A DNA stretch of 64,000 nucleotides from SZUA-38 sp965212525. Its GTDB lineage: Bacteria > Pseudomonadota > Gammaproteobacteria > Xanthomonadales > SZUA-38. Shown here piece by piece: positions 1 to 9,948 of the stretch (positions are counted from its first letter, which is position 1; each line of letters opens with the position of its first letter). A program made the position numbers and the translations under genes. The stretch is taken from contig CBDBVC010000013.1 of the NCBI GenBank assembly GCA_965212525.1, positions 124,001 through 188,000 of the forward strand. The letters run 5' to 3'. A model generated the notes under the pieces. The model worked only from the letters and a program-made list of their open reading frames with translations. It ran no database searches and was not told the DNA's origin.

Positions 1-2
1 CC

Positions 3-1853
3 GAGGAAATGTGGCGTGTGACTTCGGCAAATTTTCTCAACCGGGTGCAGGCAGGCCTCACGCTCAGCCCGATGGACCAGGTCAACTTCAATAATGATCT
101 GGTCTACCAGTCCAACGGTATCATCTACCGCACCGATGGCAGCACCGATGGCGGCGTCCAGATTGTCTCACAGAACGGCAGCATCACCAGTGCCCGTAAT
201 TTTGCCGTCTCCAATGGCCGCGTTTATTTTTCAGGCGTCTACTTCCTCAGTAATTCCACCGGCTTCGAACTGATGCGAAGCGACGGTACCAATGCCGGCA
301 CCACCATCATGGCCGACATTGCGCCGGGAGGCACCAATTCCTTCCCTACCAATCTGGTCGACTACAACAACACCCTGTATTTCAGTGCCACATCCGGCGG
401 TGTCACCCGCTGGTACAGTTTCGTTGAGGAATCTGGAAACATCAGTCTCGACAGCCCAACGGCAACTGTCAGCGAGGACGGTGGCATGATCGATATCAAT
501 GTCACTCGTGCTGCCGGCAGTAACGGATTTGCACAGGTGAATTTCACGACATCAAATGGTACCGCCACACAGAGTCTTGATTTCACGGCAGTCAGTACAA
601 CCGTCACCTGGCAACCCGGCGTAGCCAATACCCAGGTGATCAGTGTTCCGATTCTGGAGGACATGCTCAGCGAGGGTGACGAGACATTCACGGTGTCTAT
701 CAGCACCAGTGTGGGTGCCACTCTTGGGACTGTCACGACAACGACCGTGACCATCACTGACAATGACGTGCCGCTGGTCGCCAACGCAGACAACTACAGT
801 ATCGATGAAGACGGCAATCTGGTGGCCGATGATGCTGATGGCATGGGTACGGGCGGTGACAGCAGTGATGATGGTGTACTGGCAAATGATACCGGTCCGG
901 GCAGCCTGATGGTGACCACCACCGGCATGATCTCGGCCACCGGACTGGGTGGATCGGTCGATATGGCAGCAGACGGCACGTTCACCTACACACCACCGAT
1001 GGATGCCTTCGGACAGGACAGTTTTGAATACATGATGACAGACGGCGGGGGTACTCAAGCCGCGACGGTGACCATCACCGTCAACCCGATAAACGATGCA
1101 CCCATCCTGGTACCCGGTCCCAGCCAGTTTTTCACCAGTGGGGTGAGTGGCCTGCAGACCATACCCGGATGGGTGCAATCCGTTGATCTGGGCCCGGGCG
1201 AGAATGGACAATCGGTGCTGGATTACAACATTGTTCAGGTCATCGATGGCGATTCTGTACTCAACTCGGTTGATGTGCTCAATGACGGCACGCTTGAAAT
1301 CGACCTGACCGGTAGCAGTGGGTCAGCACGTATCGACCTGAGCGTGACTGATGATGGTGGCACGGCCAATTCGGGTGATCAGGACACATCCGATGTACAC
1401 ACATTCTTTGTCAGTGTCGATCGGGCAGCCGATGTAGGTGTGACCGCAGTTCAATGTGACAGCCTGACCGGGCCAGGCTTCGCTCACGATTACGGCCTGA
1501 CTATCAGCAACAACGGTCCCGATGCCACCAGTGAAGTGATTGTCGACATCAGCTTCACTGGCGAGATTGACCAGATCACCGCAACATCCATGCCAGCTGG
1601 CAGCAACTGCATGGGATCTGGCAATGACCTGTTGTGTACGCTTACCACTGCCATCCCATCTGGATCATCCGACTTCATTGACCTGTCGATTGTCAGCGAT
1701 ATCGCAGCCACCTCGGATATTGTGATGTCAGTGCAGGTCACAGGGCTCGATGACGACACCAATGTCGCCAATAACAACAGTGGGCTCTCGGCCCAGATGA
1801 TTCAGGACCTGGTGGCCACAGGTGGCTTTGAATCCTGTACCACTGAAGAATGA
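3..1853 (+). CDS. Large secreted multidomain surface protein, 5' end outside window
   Basis: The reading frame is open to the left edge, so the true N-terminus and any signal peptide are missing. Counting from the first ATG at 9, residues about 85-120 carry an ELxRSDGTxAGT-type repeat. Residues about 150-255 form a Calx-beta domain (TATVSEDGG, EGDETFTVS, VTITDND). Residues about 260-360 form a cadherin-like/VCBS-type domain with DGTFTYTP and ending NPINDAP. The last 130 residues resemble a DUF11-like module (NNGPD, NVANNNS). Such modules occur in calcium-binding extracellular proteins, so a cell-surface or secreted role is inferred. The protein ends in GGFESCTTEE, close to the DGFE tail of two other exported proteins in the window. 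No catalytic domain is visible in the part present. Confidence 0.8.
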   Translation, partial: EEMWRVTSANFLNRVQAGLTLSPMDQVNFNNDLVYQSNGIIYRTDGSTDGGVQIVSQNGSITSARNFAVSNGRVYFSGVYFLSNSTGFELMRSDGTNAGTTIMADIAPGGTNSFPTNLVDYNNTLYFSATSGGVTRWYSFVEESGNISLDSPTATVSEDGGMIDINVTRAAGSNGFAQVNFTTSNGTATQSLDFTAVSTTVTWQPGVANTQVISVPILEDMLSEGDETFTVSISTSVGATLGTVTTTTVTITDNDVPLVANADNYSIDEDGNLVADDADGMGTGGDSSDDGVLANDTGPGSLMVTTTGMISATGLGGSVDMAADGTFTYTPPMDAFGQDSFEYMMTDGGGTQAATVTITVNPINDAPILVPGPSQFFTSGVSGLQTIPGWVQSVDLGPGENGQSVLDYNIVQVIDGDSVLNSVDVLNDGTLEIDLTGSSGSARIDLSVTDDGGTANSGDQDTSDVHTFFVSVDRAADVGVTAVQCDSLTGPGFAHDYGLTISNNGPDATSEVIVDISFTGEIDQITATSMPAGSNCMGSGNDLLCTLTTAIPSGSSDFIDLSIVSDIAATSDIVMSVQVTGLDDDTNVANNNSGLSAQMIQDLVATGGFESCTTEE

Positions 1854-1862
1854 GTCCCGCCG

Positions 1863-1889
1863 GGGAGCATGCCATGATGGCATGCTCCC
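1863..1889 (+). terminator. Perfect 12-bp hairpin after surface-protein gene
   Basis: Arms GGGAGCATGCCA and TGGCATGCTCCC are exact inverted repeats around a TGA loop, starting 9 bases after the stop codon at 1853. No U-tract follows, so it may be an inefficient terminator or an mRNA 3'-end stabiliser rather than a classic intrinsic terminator. Confidence 0.55.
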
Positions 1890-1979
1890 TGTCGTGCAAT
1901 GCCAGGTTGCACAATTTCATCCCCAACCCGTGTCACCTGTCTGCTAGACTCTGTGAAGCCAACATGACGGATCCAGTGC

Positions 1980-2714
1980 ATGACATCATTTTCAGACATT
2001 CACCAGCGAGCAATCGAACGCAAGGGTGGTGAGAAGACTCTTGCCAGCCTGCTGCCATCGGTTATGTCAGCGAAGAAGCTGGCCCAGGTCGGTGACGACC
2101 GCTTTCTTGCCATGATGGCCAAGGCCATCAATCAGGCCGGTTTCAACTGGACAGTGATCGAGAACAAGTGGCCACAGTTCGAGGAGGCCTTTTTCGGTTT
2201 CGATCCTGAAAAACTGAGCCTGCTGCCCGAAGAGCGCTGGGAGGCGTATACCAGTGACACGCGCGTGGTTCGTAACTGGCAGAAGATCAAGGCCGTAATG
2301 GACAACGTTGGATTCGTGCTCGATGAATCTGCACGTCATGGCTCGTTTGGCAAGTTCATGGCCAACTGGCCCGCTGATGACCAGATCGGCCTGATGGCTC
2401 ATCTGAAAAAGCACGGTTCACGACTGGGTGGGCAGACTGCCCAGTGGTTCATGCGCTATGTAGGCAAGGACTGTTTCGTCATCAGCAACGATCTGGTCAA
2501 CGCCATCCAGCAAGCAGGTGTCGATATCCGCGACAACCCGACCAGTAAACGAGACCTCGGTCTCATCCAGCAGACAATGAATGCCTGGCATCTGGAAAGC
2601 GGCTTGCCGTATACCCACCTCAGCAAGATCGCGGCCTATTCCTGTGGACAAAACTACGAGGCCGATGGTATTCGCCAGCAGATGGACAAATTTTCTGCGG
2701 GACATCCTGAATAA
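1980..2714 (+). CDS. DNA-3-methyladenine glycosylase I (Tag)-like protein
   Basis: The 244-residue protein resembles the helix-hairpin-helix Tag family, which removes 3-methyladenine from alkylated DNA in the cytoplasm. The stretch with GFNWTVIENKWPQFEEAF and FGFDPEKL matches the family's GxxWxxxxxKRxxxxxxFxxFDPxKV block at residues about 55-85. NWQKIKAVMDN follows as in Tag's RNxxKIxAxxxNA motif. The C-terminal third (CFVISNDLVNAIQQ, RDNPTSKRDLGLIQQTMNAW) is the family's end domain but is more divergent and longer than E. coli Tag (187 residues). The zinc-ligand pattern of classic Tag was not confirmed. The gene stands alone and converges on the hybrid regulator with a 9-bp gap. The ribosome binding site is weak. 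Confidence 0.65.
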   Translation: MTSFSDIHQRAIERKGGEKTLASLLPSVMSAKKLAQVGDDRFLAMMAKAINQAGFNWTVIENKWPQFEEAFFGFDPEKLSLLPEERWEAYTSDTRVVRNWQKIKAVMDNVGFVLDESARHGSFGKFMANWPADDQIGLMAHLKKHGSRLGGQTAQWFMRYVGKDCFVISNDLVNAIQQAGVDIRDNPTSKRDLGLIQQTMNAWHLESGLPYTHLSKIAAYSCGQNYEADGIRQQMDKFSAGHPE

Positions 2715-2723
2715 GCGAAGCGA

Positions 2724-5700
2724 TCAAACCGTCTCCATCTGGTATTGCTTCGGCGACAGACCGTAACGGGCCTTGAAGCTCTGCGAGAAATGCGAGGGCG
2801 AACTGAAACCGCACTCATCGGCTACGATACTGACCTGCTTGCCGTCGGTCAGAAATTCTGCTGCTTTCACCAATCGGTACTCACGCAGCAGTTCAGACGG
2901 GTTGTCATCGATCAGTGCCTTCAGCTTGCGTTGCAACTGGCGTTCACTGACGGCCAGCTTTGAAGCCAGCTCAGCCCGGCCAAACAGCGGGTTGTGGAAG
3001 TTGTCTTCAATGGCCTTGCGAATCTTGCTGACAAATGCCTGATCCCGCTTGTTGAGCTGAGTCGGCACTTCACCCTGAGACAACTGCTGTCCTGCCTGGC
3101 GCCTCAGTATGTCCCGGATACTCAGAATGTTGCGAATGCGCTGCTGCAACTCCTCGGCATCAAACGGCTTGGTCAGGTACTCGTCCACCTGTTCCTTCCA
3201 GCCCTGCATGCGCGAGTCCTTGTCGCCCCGTGCCGTCAGCAGAATGATCGGTATGTGCGATGTTCGATCGTCACTGCGGATCACCCTGGAGACCTGGAAG
3301 CCGTCCATCCCCGGCATCATCACATCAGACACGATCACATCGGGAATCTCCTTCAGGGCCGTCGCCACACCGTCCTGACCGTTGCCGGCCAGCAGACAGT
3401 GGTAACTGTCCTTCAGTGCCTCGTGAATGAAGGCCTGCATGTCCGGGTTGTCTTCGATGATCAGCACCGTTGCCCGATGTTCCGATCGCGGTGGTGCTAA
3501 CGGCGGCGCCACTTTCGGCTGCAGCTGGTTGATCTCGCTCAGCTGTTCCACCGTATCGCTGTCGATCTCGACGTCGTCTGCGGCTGCCTCTGCTGCCGGC
3601 AGTCGCACGCTGAAACGACTGCCGCGACCGGTCTCGCTGCTGGCCGAAATCTCGCCACCCTGGCTCTCGGCCATTTCCTTCACCAGCGCCAGACCTATGC
3701 CGCTGCCGATCTCGTTGCTGTGCTGTTCCAGACGCACAAAGCGCTCGAAGATCATCGACAGCTCCTTCTCGCTCAGGCCAGGTCCCGTATCGGTGACCGC
3801 AATCTCGATCATGCTGTCGACAGACCGGTAACTGACCTCCACCTCACCGCCGGTGGGAGTGTACTTTATGGCGTTGGACAGCAGATTACCGGCGATGGTC
3901 TCGATGGTGTCGGGTGCCACACTGGCATGGCACTCCCCACCTGCATCAAGGCTCAGACGGATATGCTTGTCGTCGGCCATCGACTGGAACGAAGAGACCA
4001 CGAAACGGATGATGGTGGCGACGTTCTGCGACACTGCCTGTTGCGGGTCATTGCGATCCAGTCGCGCCATCTTCAGCAGCTGATCCACCAGCAGCAGCAG
4101 GCGGCGTGCATTGCGCAGAATCATCTTGTGCACCGATTTCTGTTTCGGATTCTCCGGTGCATTGACCAGCTTCTCCAGTGGCCCGAGGATCAGCGTTAGC
4201 GGTGTACGGAATTCATGCGAGACATTGGCAAACATCTGATTCTTGCGTGTCAGCAATGCTTCGATGGTGTCGCGCTGTTCTGCCACTTCGGTGGTTCGGA
4301 GTTTCACTTCCTGCTTCAGCTCGGCAGCACGCTGCTCGGCATTTCGCGTTCTGATGTGCACATAAAGCAGCGTCATGACAATGAACGCCAGCACATAGCC
4401 GGCGATGGCCCAGGGACTGAACCAGGGCGGCGGATAGACGCGAATGGACAGCGTTGCCTCATCCTCACTCCAGACGCCATCCTTGTTGGCAGCCCGCACA
4501 CGGAAGGTGTATCTGCCCGAAGGCAGGTTGGTGTAGGTGACGTGACGGTTGCTGGCATCCACTTCGGTCCAGTCGGGATCAAAGCCCTCCATCAGGTAAC
4601 GGTAACGGTTGCTGCTGGGATCGGCATAATGCAGCCCGGCGAACTCGATGCCGAAGACGTAGTCCCGGTGTGACAGGTCCAGATGTGTCAGGCTCTCGAT
4701 GGGGCCCGGCAGACTGAATCCATCCTCGGATGGGGTCTCGGACTGCCAGTCGTTGAAGCGGCTGAAACCGGTGAAGACAACACGAGGTGGCACCGTGTTG
4801 ATCTTGATCCTGTTCGGGATAGAAGGCGTTGAAGCCGCGACGACCACCGAAGTAAAGTTTGCCGGATGCCGACTGAAAACTCGAACCACGTGTAAAGACG
4901 TTACTCTGCAGGCCATCTCTGGCATCGAACCGTTTGATCTCACCAGAGTCGGGTTGTATCCGATACAGACCACGCGATGTCGAAACCCACAGTGCATTGT
5001 TCTCATCCATCTGCAATCCGGCGACGACACTGACAGGCTGTTCCTGATCACCCAATGGATACATTTGCTCGACCACAGCTGACATTTTCATTCTGGCCAG
5101 CCCACGTCGTTCAATTCCAGCCCAGATGGTATCGTTGTGTATCAACAACGAATCGACCGTAACGCCATGAATCGGTGAATCCGGAGCGGTCGCAAGAACG
5201 AGATGTCGTTCATCATCTTCACGCAGCAATCCTGCCGATGTGGCAAACCAGTAGGAGCCGTTTTTATCAGCAGAGGCTGCTATGAAACTTGCAGAATCTA
5301 TCCTCGAATCACCGGTGACAATCTGACTTGAAACCCCTTCATCAGCATCATAACGATACAGGCCAGAACGCGTTCCCAGCCAGTAAGCCCCCGTATCAAT
5401 CGGTGCTGCAAAGTAGGTGATTTTTTCTGGAACCTGCCCCTCGAGTCGATCGATACTGGATGAATCCCGATTGATCCTGTTCAGCCCCTTTGCCGTCGAA
5501 ACCAGAATGTCACCCTGCGCATCTTCGATAATCGCGTTGACCTGTGGATGCGATAATCCCGATGTATCGGATTCAGTATCCACATGATGTCGGCAGAACG
5601 AGGTCATCTCATTGAATTCAACCAGGCCAGCTTCGGTCCCAATCCAGTTAATACCCTTACTGTCTTCAAACAGCGAATAGACCACTCTGGATGGCATGCA

Positions 5701-6765
5701 GGGCACACTGCCCGGCTGATCATCATGCTGTCCGAAGACCAGCGTGGACAAATCCAATCTGTTGATCCCTGCATTGAATGTACCAATCCACAGGCTTTCG
5801 GAATCTTCGTGAAACAGTGACAGCACCACATCGTCCTTGAGTGAATGCTCAGCTCCGGGGACATAGGTAAAATGCTGGATCTCACTCTGATTCTGAACAC
5901 GAAACAAGCCCTCATCGAGCGTACCTACCCAGAGTACATTGTCATGACTCATTAACGAGATCGCATTGATCTGACCCAGTTCACGAATAGGTGATATTTC
6001 GGACGGGCTTGACCTGTCTGTCATGAACAGACCGATACTGGATGCAATCCAGATACTGCCTGAATCATCCTCGTGCAGATCCCGGACTGATATCCTGTCT
6101 GCGTAATCGCCCAGAGGAATCGACTCGAAAGACTGGTTTTCATCCTGACGATGGAACACACCAGAATTCCCGCCCAGCCAGACACCCTGATGATCAGATC
6201 TCAGAATTGACAGGACTGACACATCTTCGACTGACTCATCATCCACGAGTGTATGATGAGCCAGAACCAGACCACCGGTATCAATGATGACCAGACCCCG
6301 TTGAGTTCCGAGATATATTGTTCCCGCTGTGCCATGCTCAATGCTGTAGATAACGGGTGTCATCTGCTCACCATCTGAACCCAGGATTTCTACCTGGTGG
6401 ATTACATCGGCCTCGTGCACAAACAGCCCCCGGGCACCTGCAGCAATCCATAACTTGCCATCATCAGCCAGACTCAGACTGCGAATATCGGGAACGGGCT
6501 GATTTGCTTCACGGTTGACAGTACCTGTCAGGGGAATGGTAGTGATTCGATAGCCATCGTAGCGCGCGAGTCCGGACCAGGTTGCAAACCACAGATAGCC
6601 GTCCTGGTCCTGTTCGATATCCCTGACAAGCGATCCTGGCAGGCCCTGATCAACCCACAGAGAATCAACACGCAGATTCATCCCATGAACGGCTGGGAGG
6701 ATCAGCAAAACACCAGAAATCAGAACAGCTAAGAAAGAAGGTTGCAGCAGGAGCGCACGTCTCAT
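2724..6765 (-). pseudogene. Hybrid two-component system regulator (HTCS) with one apparent frameshift
   Basis: Two overlapping frames, 6765-4810 and 4808-2724, join into one 1346-residue one-protein signalling system if a single C at 4809/4810 is ignored. The join reads FYPEQ then IKINTVPP, as expected between the last propeller blade and the Y_Y_Y domain. The order is: signal peptide (1-28); two-component propeller repeats with DGYLWFATWSGLARYDG-type motifs (about 35-650); Y_Y_Y domain (about 690-775); a membrane segment near 785-803; HisKA with HEFRTP (His849); HATPase with NAIKY, DTGPGLS and GSGIGLAL; a receiver with phospho-acceptor Asp1146 and TKPF; and an AraC-type helix-turn-helix (about 1260-1346). 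In the family the periplasmic sensor binds ligand, often an oligosaccharide, and the output domain activates nearby genes. No polysaccharide-degrading genes adjoin it here. The break could be a real mutation or a sequencing error. Confidence 0.85.
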
Positions 6766-6930
6766 GCCGGTTAATACAGGAGATCAGATGATAAAAAAAT
6801 GTTCATTCGCCCATTTTATCCGGGCGAATGACATTTTGACAGCAGGTGTTCGACTATCCTGAACACTGCGTTGAGGATTCAGGTTATCCGAGTCACCTGA
6901 ATCGAGTTCTGATGGCCAGCACCGATTAGC

Positions 6931-7185
6931 TTAGCCGTTCAGTGGAACTTTGTATTCGACACAATCCACGGGTGTATGTTTGGGTCCCGCTGTCATCATG
7001 GTACCGCATGGTTGCCCAGCCAGAACGAGCCCGTACAGGTAAATCGTACCTTCTTTTACATCTTCATGAACACACTGTTCATATTGGATGATTGGTGGCT
7101 CAGCCGACGCTGATTCGAATCGTGTGAGCAACAGACCAGCAGCTAGAAGACCCGTCGTGAAAATGGCAATCTTTGCTTTGTTCAT
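6931..7185 (-). CDS. Small exported protein of unknown function
   Basis: The 84-residue product begins with a clear Sec signal peptide (hydrophobic stretch at residues 5-20, likely cleavage after SASA at residue 28). The mature part is about 56 residues with three cysteines (C38, C60, C75), including QPCGTMM and DCVEYKVPL. A good ribosome binding site (AGGGA) lies 6 bases before the ATG at 7185. I do not recognise the family. It lies between the hybrid regulator and a divergent secreted-protein gene, so it could be a periplasmic partner, but nothing else in the sequence shows this. Confidence 0.6.
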   Translation of the reverse strand: MNKAKIAIFTTGLLAAGLLLTRFESASAEPPIIQYEQCVHEDVKEGTIYLYGLVLAGQPCGTMMTAGPKHTPVDCVEYKVPLNG

Positions 7186-7575
7186 ACTACATTTCCCTGT
7201 TCTGGATGAGATGGCGCAATCCTATTGATGGCATGACACAGCGTCAACCCAATGTCCTCAAAACTGATGATTCAGTCCCATAAACTAAAGAAATTCGGTC
7301 AGCATGACTCAGGGAATGGACTGAATGCCCTGTAAATACTGGCCTTGCGGCTGCTGACCTGATTCGTATAGCAACCCTGATTCGCAAGACATCTTTGTCC
7401 GTTTCCAGATGGATCCAACGACCCAAACCATAAATTTACTGTCCCGGATGCCCATTTTCCTGGCTGAAATCAGGTGATTTCTGTCCCCGATCTGATCACG
7501 TGTTTCAGGCCATTCGATCGATGATGTTCTCACGGCACAACGGTGCTGATTTCATCAATCAACTGGAGAAACATC
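7186..7575. other. 390-bp intergenic region between divergent exported-protein genes
   Basis: No convincing gene lies here. The region holds the leader of the gene starting at 7576, with ribosome site GGAGA. It also has a perfect palindrome, GAAATCA-GG-TGATTTC, at 7466-7481, and an element at 7478-7500 that recurs before the metalloprotease gene. Short minus-strand open frames in this stretch lack ribosome sites and protein-like composition. Confidence 0.5.
7466..7500 (+). promoter_or_regulatory. Palindrome plus shared upstream element (copy 1)
   Basis: GAAATCA-GG-TGATTTC (7466-7481) is a perfect inverted repeat. It overlaps a 23-bp element (7478-7500) that matches 20 of 23 positions of 9817-9839, upstream of the metalloprotease gene, including the shared core ATCTGATCACG. 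Both copies lie about 75-110 bp before starts with the identical leader GGAGAAACATCATG. A common regulator site is inferred. Confidence 0.35.
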
Positions 7576-8271
7576 ATGACAAACTCAATCATCAGAAAGG
7601 TACAGCAAATCACAGCCGCAGGCGCGCTTCTGACAGCGATTAATGTGGCCCAGGCAGAGACACCCGTGGAACTGCGCATGGACCCGAACTGGACTGAAGT
7701 ATCCACCAATGTGTTCAAGGCCGAATTGCCCAATGGAACGATCATGACTCACAGCTTTGGTATCGAAGGCATGCATGCGGCCATCGATGAACTGACTGAG
7801 CGCCAGGCCCAGACAGCAAGGAACGGCAATCAGAAGGCACTGGACGACCTGAACGCCCAGATCGATGACATTCGGGCAGAGCTGGCCGATGCCGAGCAGG
7901 CAGTTCAAACCAAATCGGGAATGGCGATGTACACCTGCGGGATCATGTGGAGCCTGTCCACCAACCATGGCTTCAGCAACCCCAGCTACTACAGCGTGTC
8001 ATCCACCGGAAACTACTACCCTGCAGGTGGTTTCGGCGGATTTGCGGTTGTCAGCGCATCAACAGTGAGCCAGGTGACTGGCACCAGTGGTCAGATGGTC
8101 ACCGACTACGATTTCTTCAGCAGCTTCGGCCACCCATCAGCACCGTTCATGCTCAACACGTTTGTCTCTACACCGACCTGGAGCGGCATGTGGTACAGCT
8201 CGGCGTCACTGAGCTACCGCGGAGCCCGATGCAATGCTTTCGAGTTCATCTCCCAGTCGGGCAACATCTGA
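7576..8271 (+). CDS. Secreted protein of unknown function, paralogue of the gene at 15159-15908
   Basis: The start at 7576 is chosen because GGAGA lies just before it; an upstream in-frame ATG at 7543 has no ribosome site. The 231-residue product has a signal peptide (cleavage near VAQA at residue 27), then a DPNW motif and NVFKAELPNGTIMTHSFG (residues about 35-60). A helical, probably coiled-coil segment follows, rich in Glu, Asp, Gln and Ala (about 65-115). The last 115 residues are rich in Gly, Ser and Tyr with two cysteines, so they are probably beta-rich. The gene at 15159-15908 encodes the same layout (DPEW, VFQRDGDTITTIAFG, helical segment, Cys-containing C-terminus). I recognise no named family. 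An intrinsic terminator follows at 8295, so the gene is probably monocistronic. Confidence 0.75.
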   Translation: MTNSIIRKVQQITAAGALLTAINVAQAETPVELRMDPNWTEVSTNVFKAELPNGTIMTHSFGIEGMHAAIDELTERQAQTARNGNQKALDDLNAQIDDIRAELADAEQAVQTKSGMAMYTCGIMWSLSTNHGFSNPSYYSVSSTGNYYPAGGFGGFAVVSASTVSQVTGTSGQMVTDYDFFSSFGHPSAPFMLNTFVSTPTWSGMWYSSASLSYRGARCNAFEFISQSGNI

Positions 8272-8294
8272 TCTGCTGAAAGATCATCACACAC

Positions 8295-8322
8295 AGCCCT
8301 GCCACCGTGGCGGGGCTTTTTT
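8295..8322 (+). terminator. Intrinsic terminator
   Basis: A GC-rich hairpin, AGCCCTGCCAC pairing with GTGGCGGGGCT with one G-T wobble, is followed directly by six T residues. It lies 23 bases after the stop codon at 8271. Confidence 0.85.
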
Positions 8323-8387
8323 GTGTCTGAATAAGCGGTGCTATAGTAGAGAAACGTCAATGCACTCTGTAATGATCGTTATCAGCC

Positions 8388-9719
8388 ATGATGCGAAAAC
8401 TGATACCAATCTGTCTTCTATGCCCGTTCCTGGTTTCGGAGCTGACTCTGGCACAGCACCTGAATGATCAATCGGTTTACAACCAGATAGATACCATTCG
8501 AGCGATTTCATCCGGCCTGTCAATTGATGGCAACAATAGTGACTGGAATGGCATTCCCGACTATCCGGATCCGGTGGACGATGCATCAGGTGACCCCAGC
8601 CGCGACATCACCTCGGTATCACTGGCTCCGCGCGACGATGCCTGGTTGTTGCGCATCGAGACTGCAGGTACACCCTCACAACAGGATCTGGCCTTCTGGC
8701 TGTTCATTGATTACCGCAACCAGCAGGTGCTCGACCTGGAGCTTGGCCTGTACATTGGTTTTCCCGATGTACTCTGGCGCTATCCCGAAGGGGGTGACCC
8801 GGTGATGAGTAACTGGGACGAAACGATCACGGTCATTGGAAACGTGGTTGAGGCTCGTATCCCGCTGGATGCACTGGCACTGGAACTGCCCACAGACATG
8901 GCAGATGACCTGTCCGGCCCCGATGCCCGAAGCTGGGTCAGGATCATGCCGTTCACGCGTAATCTGCAGGGTGATATTGTTGACTATGGCGCAGCGGTGG
9001 CGTCCTATCGCCTCATCACCACGCCCTACCCGCTGGATCCGGCACTACCTGTGGTCCCGGGCAAGGATCCGCCCGATGCGGCCATCCCCATCCCAATGCC
9101 CATGTCGGGCATGCAGTACGTGGATCAGGGTGCCGGCGGAATTTTTTCGCATTCGGATAAATGGGCCTACGACCTGAACCGGGTCAACAATGCCCTGCAC
9201 CCGGATAGCCCGCACATGAGCGCTGACAATAGCGACTACTTTTCATTCGGTGAGGTGATTCGAGCGCCAGCATCTGGCTCGGTTTTTTCAACCGATAACA
9301 GCAATCCTGATCAGCCTCCCAGGCAGAACCCCTGTAACCCGACCGGGGTGAACTTCATGTTCCTCGACATTGGCAGTTCGGTTGGGCTGCTGTTCTCCCA
9401 CACGCAGCAGGGAAGCATCCCGTTTTCACAGGGTAATGCCGTGAACGCCGGAGACAACATCGGTCTGGTGGGTCATTCCGGTTCCTGTTCCTGGCCGCAC
9501 CTGCATCTGGAAGCACAGACCATCACCAGCGGATTCCCGTCAAGACCAATTGAATTGACCGATGTCGATGTGGGACTCAATCCGGCAGACACCGATCCCT
9601 GGCTGCGGCGAATGTCGTTGTGGGGCATCAGGGAAGGCTTCCTGGTCCGATCGGTGACCTGTGATGGCAACACGGTTTCTGTCTCGAACCACATCCATTG
9701 TGATGGTTTTGAAGACTGA
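8388..9719 (+). CDS. Exported M23-family (LytM-like) metallopeptidase
   Basis: The 443-residue protein starts with a signal peptide (about 22 residues, ending LTLAQ). Residues about 40-215 form a beta-rich domain (LSIDGNNSDWNGI, DAWLLRIETAG) resembling DOMON/CBM9-like ligand-binding modules. The C-terminal half is an M23 peptidase: metal ligands His255 and Asp262 in HSDKWAYDL, a DYFSFGEVIRAPASG strand, and GHSGSCSWPHLHLEA with His371 and His373. M23 enzymes are zinc endopeptidases that usually cut peptidoglycan cross-links or glycine-rich peptides outside the inner membrane. The protein ends in HIHCDGFED, matching the DGFE tail of the beta-helix protein at 16643-18091. The start has no strong ribosome site, and ATG 8391 is an equal candidate. 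Confidence 0.8.
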   Translation: MMRKLIPICLLCPFLVSELTLAQHLNDQSVYNQIDTIRAISSGLSIDGNNSDWNGIPDYPDPVDDASGDPSRDITSVSLAPRDDAWLLRIETAGTPSQQDLAFWLFIDYRNQQVLDLELGLYIGFPDVLWRYPEGGDPVMSNWDETITVIGNVVEARIPLDALALELPTDMADDLSGPDARSWVRIMPFTRNLQGDIVDYGAAVASYRLITTPYPLDPALPVVPGKDPPDAAIPIPMPMSGMQYVDQGAGGIFSHSDKWAYDLNRVNNALHPDSPHMSADNSDYFSFGEVIRAPASGSVFSTDNSNPDQPPRQNPCNPTGVNFMFLDIGSSVGLLFSHTQQGSIPFSQGNAVNAGDNIGLVGHSGSCSWPHLHLEAQTITSGFPSRPIELTDVDVGLNPADTDPWLRRMSLWGIREGFLVRSVTCDGNTVSVSNHIHCDGFED

Positions 9720-9816
9720 GAGTTTTCGATAACAAACTAACCACCAGCAACGTCAGATATCCCCAGTCGCAGTGTTTTTATCCATGCTGATATTGATCAT
9801 GGCCTGTATTCGAATG

Positions 9817-9866
9817 TTTCAGTCCCGAATCTGATCACGGCTATTACAGGTTTCAGCCCAGAATCT
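9817..9866 (+). promoter_or_regulatory. Shared upstream element (copy 2) with an internal direct repeat
   Basis: The 9817-9839 element matches 7478-7500 at 20 of 23 positions. The sequence TTTCAGTCCCGAATCT at 9817-9832 is repeated as TTTCAGCCCAGAATCT at 9851-9866 (14 of 16 identical, 34 bp apart). This looks like paired operator sites for the metalloprotease gene starting at 9949. Function is inferred. Confidence 0.35.
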
Positions 9867-9948
9867 CCTCTACCGAATGTACGGCACGTCAGAGTCCTAA
9901 AAACGATGCCGTCAACCCGGAACCACCACACTAATGAGGAGAAACATC

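Noticed and set aside
4801..4820. Programmed +1 frameshift in the hybrid regulator
   Set aside because: No slippery codon and stop arrangement is seen, and the same one-base excess occurs in two unrelated genes, so sequencing error or mutation is simpler.
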